Positions 33,522-41,500 of a stretch of DNA of 47,844 nt are shown here, one piece after another. A program made the position numbers and the translations under genes. Origin of the DNA: Nocardia alni (GTDB lineage: Bacteria > Actinomycetota > Actinomycetes > Mycobacteriales > Mycobacteriaceae); contig NZ_JAGPOX010000072.1 in the NCBI RefSeq assembly GCF_019038435.1, positions 1-47,844 on the forward strand, in the 5' to 3' direction. How positions within the stretch are numbered: position 1 is the first letter of the stretch; each line of letters begins with the position of its first letter. Below the pieces are notes generated by a model that searched no databases, had not been told where the DNA came from, and was given only the letters and a program-made list of their open reading frames with translations.

Positions 33522-34889
33522 CTAATGGAGCACGGGGCACTCGTCCGGCGCGGGTTCCCCGCGTAGCCTGGCGTCGATCCAGTTGATGGAGCCACCGGCT
33601 CCGTTGACCATCGCGGACAAATGATCACCCGGTACAGTGCGGAACTCGGCCGGAACGCCGAGACCGCACTGCCTCCGGTACACCTGCTGCGGCCCCTGGA
33701 TGGGAATCCAGAAATCGTTATCCCCGTGGTAAATGTAGAGCGGCACAGCGGATTTGCGATCGGTCAGGTTCGTCGCCCGCTCGATTTCACCGGCGATACG
33801 ACTGTCGAGCGGGTGGTCGATATTCGCCGCGACATCGATCGGAATTCCCACCGCGCCGAGCGGACCGTCGGCATCGCCGCAGACATCCCGTATCGGCGAT
33901 GTCGCCACCCACTGCGCGAGATGGTTCATGTACTGCAGCATCTCGGGATGTTCGCGCGCCATCGCCAGTGCCACCGCCAGCAGAATTCCGGATGCGCTGT
34001 GCCCGTTGAACACCCGCGCGACCGCGCCGTAGTCGGTCACCAATCCACCCATGGACGCACCCACCAGTACGCCCGCCAGCTCCGGTGCGTATTCGTGCAT
34101 CAGCATCGAGGTCGCATACGATGCGATCGCACCGCCCGAATAACCGACGACGGCGAACCGACTACCCCGGAATTCATTCGGGAACAGGGAGCGGACAGCC
34201 CGGATCGAATCCAGGGTGACGTGCCCCGCGACGGTCGGCTCGGCATAGGACATCCGAGGGCCCTCGTGATCGGGCACGAGAACCGCGTGTCCCTTGTTCA
34301 GCTCCGACGCGACATCCGGGAGGAAGACGTTGATGTCGCTGTTGTCGCGGACTCCGTGCGCGATCGTATAGCCGGGGGTGCAGTGCAACCCGAGTGCGTT
34401 GATCGGCATGGTGTCCACTTCCACCGGCCGCGGACCCGGCCCGTTCCACGCAACGGCGGGGACGAGCATTGTCGCCGTGCCGAAGGATGCCTCGCCCGAG
34501 ACCGAGGTGGACCGGAACTTCATCAGCGTCGCGTGCGCGATCGGGGCCTGGATGATGGAGGCCGCCATCGCCGTCACGTCGCGCGATTCGAGCGGCTGTC
34601 CCGGACTCGCCGCGGCGAGATTGTCGGGCCAGGCGTCGAATACCGGATCGCCGGCGGGGGAAGGCAATATCGCCCGCCACAGCGCCGAAGCCCCTCCCGC
34701 CTCATGCGTCGCCGTGGCCGGCGGCGGCGGAATTGCGTTATCGATCCACGATTGCAACGGGGAGGGCGCTGGATTACCCACTGCCGGCGGTGGCGATCCG
34801 GAATTATCCGGAGGCGCCGCATCGGCCCGCGCGGCGACCGCCACTCCACCGATGAGCAATGTACATAGAAGCGCTAGAAGCGATCTCAA
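33522..34889 (-). CDS. Secreted LIP-family lipase (second of tandem pair)
   Basis: A 455-residue protein with a signal peptide (hydrophobic about 3-20, RADAAPP near the cleavage point) and a Pro-rich linker. The LIP-family (PF03583) alpha/beta-hydrolase core has VLVPDHEGP, VGYSGGAIASY (nucleophile Ser251), HGDNDFWIP (acid) and PGDHLSAM (His). Family members hydrolyse triacylglycerols or similar esters outside the cell. The start is a TTG at 34889 with AGGA about 11 bases upstream; no in-frame ATG is close. It lies 46 bases after its paralogue on the same strand, so the two are probably one operon. Confidence 0.88.
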   Translation of the reverse strand: MRSLLALLCTLLIGGVAVAARADAAPPDNSGSPPPAVGNPAPSPLQSWIDNAIPPPPATATHEAGGASALWRAILPSPAGDPVFDAWPDNLAAASPGQPLESRDVTAMAASIIQAPIAHATLMKFRSTSVSGEASFGTATMLVPAVAWNGPGPRPVEVDTMPINALGLHCTPGYTIAHGVRDNSDINVFLPDVASELNKGHAVLVPDHEGPRMSYAEPTVAGHVTLDSIRAVRSLFPNEFRGSRFAVVGYSGGAIASYATSMLMHEYAPELAGVLVGASMGGLVTDYGAVARVFNGHSASGILLAVALAMAREHPEMLQYMNHLAQWVATSPIRDVCGDADGPLGAVGIPIDVAANIDHPLDSRIAGEIERATNLTDRKSAVPLYIYHGDNDFWIPIQGPQQVYRRQCGLGVPAEFRTVPGDHLSAMVNGAGGSINWIDARLRGEPAPDECPVLH

Positions 34890-34935
34890 ATCTTTTCATC
34901 CTCGTTTATCATCGAGACGCCGGTTGGATATCGAA

Positions 34936-36303
34936 CTAATGCGGCACATGACATTCACTGGGCGCCGGTTCGCCGCGCAACCGGGCGTTGATCCAATCGC
35001 TGAGCCCAGGATAACCGGTGACATAACCGATCAGATGCTCGCCGGGCACGACGCGGAAGACAGCCGGAACGCCACGGCTGCATTGTTGGCCGTACATGCG
35101 CTCGGCGTCCTCGAGCGGAATCCAGGGGTCGATCGAGCCGTGATAGATGTACAGCGGTGCGCCGGATTTCCGTCCGGTCAAATCCAATGTGCCGTACATC
35201 TGTTCGGCGATCGGGCTGTCCAGCGGGTCGTTGATCTCCGCCGCGACGTCGACCGGGATTCCGACCACGCCGAGCGGCCCATCGGCGTCGCCGCAGATGT
35301 CCCGGACCGGAGACGTCGCCACCCACTGCGCCAGATGGTTCATGTACCGCAGCATCTCGGGATGTTCGCGCGCTATCGCCAGCGTCACCGACAGCAGGAT
35401 TCCGGACGCGATATTGCCGTTGAACCGGTGCGCGACATCTCGGTAGTCGGTGACCAGTCCGCCCGACGCGACTCCGGTCAGCACACCCGACAGTTCCGGC
35501 GCGTACTCGTCGAGCAGCATGGCCGCCGCGTACGACGCGATCGCCCCGCCCGAGTAGCCCTCGGCCACGTACCGGCTGGCGCCGAACTCGGCGGGCAGGT
35601 AATTCCGCAGTGCGCGAATGGAATCGAGCATCACATGTCCGGCGACGTTCGGCTCGGCATATGCCATCAGCGGACCCTCGTGGTCGGGAACCAGGACCGC
35701 GTGCCCCTGACCGAGCGCCAGCCAGACCGACGGCAGGAAAGTGCTGAGATCGGTATTGGGCCGGTCGAACAGGCCGTGCGACAGCTGGAAACCCGGGGTG
35801 CAGTGCGAACCGAGAGAGTTGATCGGCAGCGCGTTCACTTCGACCGGCCGCGGACCGGGCCCGGCCCACTGGGCCGCCGGGATGATCAAGGTGGCGGTGC
35901 CGAAGGAGGGTGCGCCCGACGCCGAGGTGGACCGGAACTTCAACAGCACGGCTTGGCGGATCGGTACCGCCATGCGTGTCGCCGCGGTGGCCGTGACATC
36001 ACGCGCTTCGATGATCTGGCCCGGGTGCAGGGCGCCCAGATCGGCAGGCCAGGCGTCGAAGATCGGATCCCCCGTCTGTGGCGACAGCACCCCACGCCAC
36101 AATGCCGTCTGCGCCGTCTGTGTATCACCGCCGAGATTCTGCGGCGCTGGTATCGTGCTGTCGATCCATTTCTGTAATGGCGAAGGGCCTGGATTTCCCG
36201 GTAACGATGGCGCTGCCGGGCCGTTGTCGGCCCGCGCGGGCTGACCGCTCAACAATGCGCAACTCATCAAAACCGCAATGACGACTACCGGAAACTGTCT
36301 CAC
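34936..36303 (-). CDS. Secreted LIP-family lipase (first of tandem pair)
   Basis: A 455-residue protein. Signal peptide: VVVIAVLMSCALLSGQPARA, then ADNGPA. Nucleophile motif EGYSGGAIASY with Ser251, the same position as in the paralogue; HGSIDPWIP and PGEHLIGY supply the acid and His. It shares long identical stretches with the neighbour (QSWID or QKWID near 45, HPEMLQYMNHLAQWVATSP or HPEMLRYMNHLAQWVATSP), showing a tandem duplication that has since diverged. The GTG at 36303 is preferred to that at 36309 because AGGA then lies seven bases ahead. The promoter should lie in the gap 36304-36839. Confidence 0.88.
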   Translation of the reverse strand: MRQFPVVVIAVLMSCALLSGQPARADNGPAAPSLPGNPGPSPLQKWIDSTIPAPQNLGGDTQTAQTALWRGVLSPQTGDPIFDAWPADLGALHPGQIIEARDVTATAATRMAVPIRQAVLLKFRSTSASGAPSFGTATLIIPAAQWAGPGPRPVEVNALPINSLGSHCTPGFQLSHGLFDRPNTDLSTFLPSVWLALGQGHAVLVPDHEGPLMAYAEPNVAGHVMLDSIRALRNYLPAEFGASRYVAEGYSGGAIASYAAAMLLDEYAPELSGVLTGVASGGLVTDYRDVAHRFNGNIASGILLSVTLAIAREHPEMLRYMNHLAQWVATSPVRDICGDADGPLGVVGIPVDVAAEINDPLDSPIAEQMYGTLDLTGRKSGAPLYIYHGSIDPWIPLEDAERMYGQQCSRGVPAVFRVVPGEHLIGYVTGYPGLSDWINARLRGEPAPSECHVPH

Positions 36304-36839
36304 ACCCACATCCTCGAGCTCGGACGAACCCGCCGAGAGTATCTACTACGCGACCATCCCGGCGATCCTCGAGTACAGAGTCTATGACCTCATACAGCCG
36401 ACCGCGATTGAGGTTGTGGCGAACACCACTCAGGTTTGCGCTGAATGAAACCGCTTGCAATCAAGGCCCCTGACCTGCTAGGAAGCCGAATGGTCCGATG
36501 AATAAGTACCACACGACCGATGCTCGAATATTCAAATTAAGAATAACGACTAACTTCCGCGAAGATTCGCCCTGGTAGATCCCCCAGAATTGCCTCGACC
36601 GCCGGCCGTGTTTCCCGAATGTGAACTCTTCGTGCGGCTCGTCCGCGCGCGGGTGTCCGGGGTGTTGTCAGCGCCGGGAATACTTGCGCGCGATACAGGT
36701 GGGAAAAAGCTATGGGCCGGACGAGGCGCCGCCTGATAAGGGGGTGGAATTTCCGACGTCGGCGGATCGATCCGGACGATCCGGCACGGCTGCGCCTGGA
36801 CAGCCCCGCGCTCCCCCGGATTCGCGAGCGGTGAGAAGC
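36304..36839. other. Intergenic region upstream of the lipase pair
   Basis: About 535 bases without a gene I can support. The middle (about 36480-36560) is A/T-rich and includes the palindrome GAATATTC at 36526-36533. It should contain the promoter of the lipase operon on the minus strand. The end of the desaturase gene borders it at 36840. Confidence 0.55.
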
Positions 36840-37769
36840 TCAGCCGAGCCCGATGGGGCCGCGAAGCTGCCGCGCTACGGCGGTGGCGAAGCCGAGGTTG
36901 TACTGGCCGCCCTCATCGAGGAACTTCTCGCGTAGTTCGTACCAGCGCAGGCCCGGGTGGCGGTGGTGCACGCCATGCAGGTTGAAGCTGAGCGCGAAGC
37001 GTTCCAGGCCGTGGGACAGGCGCAGGTTCATCGCCTCCAGCGGTGCGTCCAGATCGGTGCCGTAGTGGTAGGCATTGTCGGACAGGGAGATGATCACCGC
37101 CCGGCCGGCGAGCGCCAGCAGCAACATCCAGCCGTGCGGGCCGTAGGCCACGAACGCGGCGACGTACAGCACAACGATGGCGGCGGCGTCGGTGCGGAAC
37201 TGTCCCAGCACTCTGGCCTGCGCGATCCGGTCGAACAGCAGACCGGCGACCGAATCCGGCGCGTCCAGGCGCCGGCCCAGCGCGCGCACCACCGCCACGG
37301 GCAGCGCGGCCACCAGCACCGCGACGACCTCGAGCAGATACAGGCCGCCACACAGCCGCGCGAAGTATCCGGGCGCCGCCTTCGTCCAACTGGATGCCGC
37401 CGGGTCGTAGATCTCGGCGCGCTCACGCGTGCGGCTGTACCGATGATGCAGCAGGTGCCCGGACTTCAGCATCGCGAACGGGGAGCCGTACAGGACCGCG
37501 AGTACGCGCCCGTAGACGTCGTTCGTCGCGCGCCGGGTGATCAGGGTGCCGTGGATGGCCTCGTGGATCAGCGACCAGAACGGCGTGGTCAGCAGAACCG
37601 GGGCCGCCAGCGTCCAGCCCCACGTCGTGCCGCGCGGCAGCAGGAACAGCGGCAGCAGGAACAGCTGGAACAGTCCCAGAACGATGGCCGTGCCGATCAA
37701 CCAGCTGTTGATCCGGCGCACCTGCCCTCGGGATCCGCGCTCCCTGCGGCGGGTGCTCACATCGGTCAT
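36840..37769 (-). CDS. Membrane fatty acid desaturase / hydroxylase-like protein
   Basis: About 309 residues, integral membrane. The three histidine boxes of the di-iron desaturase family are present: HEAIH (69-73), HLLHH (105-109) and HGVHH near 275. Hydrophobic segments occur at about 22-46, 52-68 and in the middle of the protein. Such enzymes introduce double bonds or hydroxyl groups into acyl chains or carotenoids. The ATG at 37769 (MTDVST) has GAGG nine bases upstream; ATGs further upstream (37814) have no ribosome site. The neighbours do not indicate a pathway. Confidence 0.85.
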   Translation of the reverse strand: MTDVSTRRRERGSRGQVRRINSWLIGTAIVLGLFQLFLLPLFLLPRGTTWGWTLAAPVLLTTPFWSLIHEAIHGTLITRRATNDVYGRVLAVLYGSPFAMLKSGHLLHHRYSRTRERAEIYDPAASSWTKAAPGYFARLCGGLYLLEVVAVLVAALPVAVVRALGRRLDAPDSVAGLLFDRIAQARVLGQFRTDAAAIVVLYVAAFVAYGPHGWMLLLALAGRAVIISLSDNAYHYGTDLDAPLEAMNLRLSHGLERFALSFNLHGVHHRHPGLRWYELREKFLDEGGQYNLGFATAVARQLRGPIGLG

Positions 37770-38085
37770 TTCCGCTGCCTCATCACCATTCGATCCAACC
37801 CGTATCGAGCCCATAGTGCCACTGCCGAGAGGCGTTGAGCAGGATCGAAATATGGTCTCGACCAAGAGGTTCAGACCTATTCATCAGCTGTGCGAAACCG
37901 GTTCATCTCGGGCGGGTCCGCACCCCTCCCGGTCACCGTGCCGTCAACACGCAAGCCCCCATCCTGGGCGCGCAGACACCCGTGAGCCCAGGCGCGACAT
38001 ACATCTGTAGACGCTAGCGCGCATCACCCGCCATGCGTGCCGAAACCGTAACTCCCGAGCCGTCCGAATTGGGTATTTCTCCCCC

Positions 38086-38241
38086 ATGGGAAACATGACA
38101 TCACCCGGCGCGGCCCGCCGCCCCTGGTACGCCGATCTCGAGGACGCCGAGCGCCGCGGCGCCCACGGCAGCGCCGGAATCGGCTATTTCGACTGCGATT
38201 GCGATATCTGTCGCCATCGCCACCACGAGCGGCCGTTCTGA
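38086..38241 (+). CDS. Possible small Cys/His-rich protein
   Basis: A 51-codon frame (or 48 from the ATG at 38095) encoding YADLEDAERRGAHGSAGIGY, then FDCDCDICRHRHHERPF at the C-terminus. Three Cys and several His in the last 17 residues could bind zinc or iron. No Shine-Dalgarno is evident. The flanks (37770-38085 and 38242-38395) contain nothing else I can support. It may be chance. Confidence 0.35.
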   Translation: MGNMTSPGAARRPWYADLEDAERRGAHGSAGIGYFDCDCDICRHRHHERPF

Positions 38242-38395
38242 ACCGCCACGTGAATTCGACACCCGGGGTTCCCGCAGCGCCCGCGGGTAGCGCGAACACA
38301 CCTACCGTGCCGCGCACCTCCGAGGACTCGGCATGCCCTCGGCCTGGTAGTTCGAACCGCTAGAGCGGCGCCGTACCGTCTTCGACCGGACCGGT

Positions 38396-38440
38396 TAAAA
38401 TCGAAGGCCGCCTCCACCTTTCGGCGGAGGCGGCCTTCGA
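38396..38440 (-). terminator. Intrinsic terminator after the mca operon
   Basis: TCGAAGGCCGCCTCC (38401-38415) and GGAGGCGGCCTTCGA (38426-38440) form a perfect 15-bp stem with a 10-base loop. On the minus strand the hairpin is followed by TTTT. It stands 12 bases after the stop of the small membrane protein gene that ends at 38452. Confidence 0.92.
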
Positions 38441-38451
38441 ACGTGTACGGC

Positions 38452-38781
38452 TCAGGCTGTGCCCGGTGGTTCGGAGTTCGTGGCATCGGACTTCGGCGAT
38501 TTCGCGGTCGTCACCTTATCGGCGTCCGGCGCGCCGGAATCGGTCTCGTCCGACTCCGCGACACCGGGGTCGGTGCCCTCGTCGGCGGCCTGATCCGCCT
38601 CCGGATGTTCCGGGGAGAACGTCGCGGGCAACCCCTTGATGTGCTTGTTCATCGAACGGATCAGCAGGACCGTACCGGCCAGCAGGATCAGGACGATGAC
38701 CAGGCCCATCGGGGACGCCTTGCCGAACTCCGGGCCCGTCGGGTTGGTGGTGCTGCCTTGCGCGAGGATGGTGAGAATCAT
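38452..38781 (-). CDS. Small membrane protein linked to mca (Rv1083-like)
   Basis: A 109-residue protein: a short N-terminus with GPEFGKASPMG, one membrane segment (LVIVLILLAGTVLLI, about 27-41), then RSMNKHIKGLPATFSPEHPE and an acidic Pro/Ser-rich tail. The same GPEFGKASP and RSMN...HLK pattern is what I recall for M. tuberculosis Rv1083, encoded directly after mca. Its ATG overlaps the mca stop (ATGA, 38778-38781). Function is unknown; a link to mycothiol turnover is only by context. Confidence 0.85.
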   Translation of the reverse strand: MILTILAQGSTTNPTGPEFGKASPMGLVIVLILLAGTVLLIRSMNKHIKGLPATFSPEHPEADQAADEGTDPGVAESDETDSGAPDADKVTTAKSPKSDATNSEPPGTA

Positions 38782-39692
38782 CGGTGTGTCACCTCGATCT
38801 GCGGGTCTGCTTCTCCGGCCGAATCGATACCGGCGAACAGGTCCGTCTCCGGTATCTCGGTACGCACCCGTGTCTTGGCCAACTCGAATTCCTCGGTCGG
38901 CCAGAGTCTCTGTTGCATATCCATCGGTATCGCGAAGAACGCGCCGTTCGGGTCGATCTGTGTGGCGTGCGCGCGCAGGGCGTCGTCACGCTGGGGGAAG
39001 TACTTGGAGCATTCGATCTGCGTGGTCACCCGGCTCATCCGATCGCCGCGCTCGGCGGCCATCTTGCGAACTCGATCCAGCCACTCCTGCATGGGGAACG
39101 GCTCGCCGATGCGCTCGTACTCCTCGGCGAAGACCTCGATCCGCTGGATGCTGAAACCGTGGTCGTAGTACAGCTTCAACGGTGTCCACGGCGCGCCGGC
39201 ATCGGGGAACTTCGATGGATCACCGGCCGTCTCGTACGCGGCCATCGACACCTTGTGGCACATGATGTGATCCGGGTGCGGGTAGCCGCCGTTCTCGTCA
39301 TAGGTGGTGATCACGTGCGGTTTGAACTCACGCACCACGCGCACCAGCGCCTCGGTGGCCTCGTCGAGCGGTACCAGCCCGAAGCTGCCCTCCGGCAGCG
39401 GCGGCAGCGGATCGCCCTCCGGCAGACCCGAATCCACGAAACCCAGCCACTTGTGCCGCACTCCCAGCGCCTTGGCGGCCTCGGCCATCTCCTCACGCCG
39501 CACATCGTTGATGCGATCCAGGATGCCCGGCACGTCCATCGCCGGATTGAGGATCGACCCCCGCTCGCCGCCGGTCAGGCTCACGACGAGAACGTCGTCG
39601 CCCTCCGCGGCGTACTTCGCCGTCGTCGCGGCGCCCTTGCTGGACTCGTCGTCGGGGTGGGCATGTACGGCCATGAGACGAAAACCGCTCAC
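38778..39692 (-). CDS. mca: Mycothiol S-conjugate amidase
   Basis: A 304-residue zinc amidase of the GlcNAc-PI deacetylase (LmbE/MshB) fold. The zinc motif AHPDDESSKGAATTAKYA starts at about residue 11 (His12, Asp15), and GGYPHPDHIMCH carries further ligands. Mca cleaves mycothiol conjugates of toxins to a mercapturic acid, which is exported, and glucosaminyl-inositol, which is recycled. The GTG at 39692 has GAGG eight bases upstream. The gene is divergent from a DUF4307 gene and coupled to a small membrane protein gene, the order seen around Rv1082. The presence of Mca shows that the organism makes mycothiol. Confidence 0.95.
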   Translation of the reverse strand: MSGFRLMAVHAHPDDESSKGAATTAKYAAEGDDVLVVSLTGGERGSILNPAMDVPGILDRINDVRREEMAEAAKALGVRHKWLGFVDSGLPEGDPLPPLPEGSFGLVPLDEATEALVRVVREFKPHVITTYDENGGYPHPDHIMCHKVSMAAYETAGDPSKFPDAGAPWTPLKLYYDHGFSIQRIEVFAEEYERIGEPFPMQEWLDRVRKMAAERGDRMSRVTTQIECSKYFPQRDDALRAHATQIDPNGAFFAIPMDMQQRLWPTEEFELAKTRVRTEIPETDLFAGIDSAGEADPQIEVTHR

Positions 39693-40069
39693 GACCGAGC
39701 CTCGCCGGTGCTCGGCTCGGCCGTGCGCGGAGCGCGCTGAGCTGATGGTTCGGTCCGCTGCGCTCCCCTCACGGTATGGCTCACCTCACTGCTCACCGTC
39801 TCACCTCGATTGCTCGCCACCGCCATGTGGGCAGGGGATATCAGATCTCTCTCCATATAGTTCCATCCAGCTCTCCTTTGTTCCGCGCCGCCCCCGTATC
39901 GCGCCGGTCGCGCCCGCGAAGACGCACGACAGCAGACCGCCGGGCGCGGCGAGGGCGACCTGGGTCATGGCTCCGCCCGCGCATGGGGCACGATCGAGTG
40001 GGCGCACATGCGCCAGGGCGCGTGCCGCGAACGCAGGCGGCGCGCCGATCATGTACAGGAGCGAGCAGA

Positions 40070-40528
40070 ATGAGTGAGGCCGCACCGGCGACCGACCGGT
40101 CCGAAACAGCTGACCGCCCGGATCTCGGCGATCGCTACGGGGCCCGCTCACGCCGCACGCCGCGGTGGATCTTGCCGGTCCTGAGCGTGGGTGTGGTCGT
40201 ACTCGGCCTGATCATCGCGTACGTCGGCTACAAGAACCTCGGGCCCAAGGACATCGACCCCGAACAACTGGGCTATACGGTCGTCAACGATTCAACCGTC
40301 CAGGCCCATTTCAAGGTGACCCGCGCCCATCCCCTGCGACCCGCGGTCTGTTTCGTGCGGGCGATGGACAAGGACGGCGGCGAGGTCGGCCGCCGCGAGG
40401 TCCTGATTCCGCCCTCGACCAGCGGAACTGTCGAGATGAAGGTCATCGTGCGCAGCGTGGCGCGCCCGTCCGCGAGCGATGTCTACGGATGCAGTGCGGT
40501 GATCCCGCCGTATCTACGGGCGGGTTGA
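40070..40528 (+). CDS. DUF4307 membrane protein (Rv1081c-like)
   Basis: A 152-residue protein with a charged, probably cytoplasmic N-terminus (to about 30), one membrane segment (WILPVLSVGVVVLGLIIAYV) and a C-terminal extracytoplasmic domain with two Cys (AVCFVRAMD, YGCSAVIPP) that could form a disulfide. DUF4307 proteins are found beside greA and mca in mycolic-acid actinobacteria; their function is unknown. The ATG at 40070 follows AGGAGCG. The gap to mca (39693-40069) contains the divergent promoters and no other gene I can support. Confidence 0.88.
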   Translation: MSEAAPATDRSETADRPDLGDRYGARSRRTPRWILPVLSVGVVVLGLIIAYVGYKNLGPKDIDPEQLGYTVVNDSTVQAHFKVTRAHPLRPAVCFVRAMDKDGGEVGRREVLIPPSTSGTVEMKVIVRSVARPSASDVYGCSAVIPPYLRAG

Positions 40529-40592
40529 TCCGGGCCTTCCAGGCGAAACGACTCGCAATCACCGCTCCGACCTGCATCTTTGTAAATCATGC

Positions 40593-40634
40593 TAAAATGA
40601 TGCGATACACGGTTCCGAACGCTCGGAGCCGTGT
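40593..40634 (+). promoter_or_regulatory. -10 box and hairpin in the greA leader
   Basis: TAAAAT (40593-40598) is a good -10 hexamer, although no clear -35 is seen. About ten bases later ACACGGTTCCGA (40607-40618) and TCGGAGCCGTGT (40623-40634) form a 12-bp stem with one G-U pair and a 4-base loop, followed by TTTG. It may end the upstream DUF4307 transcript, or act as an early terminator/attenuator in the greA leader, which would run about 200 bases to the ATG at 40815. Confidence 0.55.
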
Positions 40635-40814
40635 TTGCTGCATTGGCGGCCAGCGCTGTCGGTTCCCGGGCACACAATGCCGAAAGGGAACAGGGCTCCC
40701 CAAGGGATCGCTCTAGCCGTCCACTGTTGCCGTTCACGCCCACGTGGGGCGCGTGCGGCCGCGGGTATATGGGAATCCCGGTTCGCCGGGAACAACTACT
40801 AGGGAGTGATCGAG

Positions 40815-41309
40815 ATGACTGAGACGCAAGTGACCTGGCTGACACCGGAGTCGCATGAGAGGCTCAAGGGCGAACTCGACGCGCTCATTGCCAACCGTCC
40901 GGTCATCGCGGCCGAAATCAACGAGCGCCGCGAAGAGGGCGACCTCAAGGAGAACGGCGGCTACCACGCGGCGCGCGAGGAGCAGGGTCAGCAGGAGGCC
41001 CGCATCCGCCAGCTGCAGGAACTGCTGAACAACGCCAAGGTCGGCATCGCACCCACCAAGTCGGGCGTGGCCCTACCGGGCTCGGTCGTCAAGGTGTACT
41101 ACAACGGCGACGAGACCGATACCGAAACGTTCCTCATCGCCACCCGTGAGGAGGGCCTGGGCCGCACCGACCTGGAGACCTACTCACCCAACTCTCCCCT
41201 CGGCGGCGCGCTCATCGACGCCAAGGTGGGCGAGACCCGGGAGTACTCCCTCCCCAATGGCAACATCATGAAGGTGACCCTGGTCAGCGCGGAGCCCTAC
41301 CACAGCTGA
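40815..41309 (+). CDS. greA: Transcription elongation factor GreA
   Basis: A 164-residue GreA. The N-terminal coiled coil (about 12-80) ends in the acidic tip REEGDLKENGGYHAAREEQ that reaches into RNA polymerase and stimulates cleavage of backtracked RNA. The C-terminal FKBP-like domain includes SPNSPLGGALIDAKVGE. The ATG at 40815 is preferred to the GTG at 40806 because GGGAG stands eight bases before it. It is convergent with metB; the 190-base gap holds a GC-rich hairpin and a nested inverted repeat. Confidence 0.96.
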   Translation: MTETQVTWLTPESHERLKGELDALIANRPVIAAEINERREEGDLKENGGYHAAREEQGQQEARIRQLQELLNNAKVGIAPTKSGVALPGSVVKVYYNGDETDTETFLIATREEGLGRTDLETYSPNSPLGGALIDAKVGETREYSLPNGNIMKVTLVSAEPYHS

Positions 41310-41320
41310 CTCCCGCTCGT

Positions 41321-41348
41321 CGCCCCCCGCCGATCCCGGCAGGGGGCG
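41321..41348 (+). terminator. GC-rich hairpin after greA
   Basis: CGCCCCCCGCCG (41321-41332) pairs with CGGCAGGGGGCG (41337-41348) except for one C/A mismatch, with a 4-base loop. It starts 12 bases after the greA stop. No T run follows, as is common in high-GC actinobacteria. Confidence 0.6.
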
Positions 41349-41390
41349 CCCCGGGAAGCCGTCCGCAGCGACGATATGCACTCTTTGTGC

Positions 41391-41464
41391 CGACTGAGCA
41401 CACCGTATGGGCACTGAACAGGCGAGATATCCCTTGCTCAGTGCTCACTTGGTGTGCTCAGTCG
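41391..41464. repeat. Nested inverted repeat between greA and metB
   Basis: CGACTGAGCACACC (41391-41404) is perfectly complementary to GGTGTGCTCAGTCG (41451-41464). Inside it GCACTGA (41411-41417) pairs with TCAGTGC (41438-41444). The element is 74 bases long and ends 37 bases from the metB stop. It could be a convergent terminator or a small mobile-element remnant. Confidence 0.7.
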
Positions 41465-41500
41465 AGTCAGTCTTTCCCGCACGCAACCTGGTGGGACTGT

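Noticed and set aside
34378..36177. Long plus-strand frame across the tandem lipases
   Set aside because: Arg/His/Asp-rich shadow of two well-recognised minus-strand lipase genes.
39801..40052. Minus-strand frame of about 83 codons between mca and the DUF4307 gene
   Set aside because: No ribosome site, no recognisable pattern, and it covers the divergent promoter region; not supportable.
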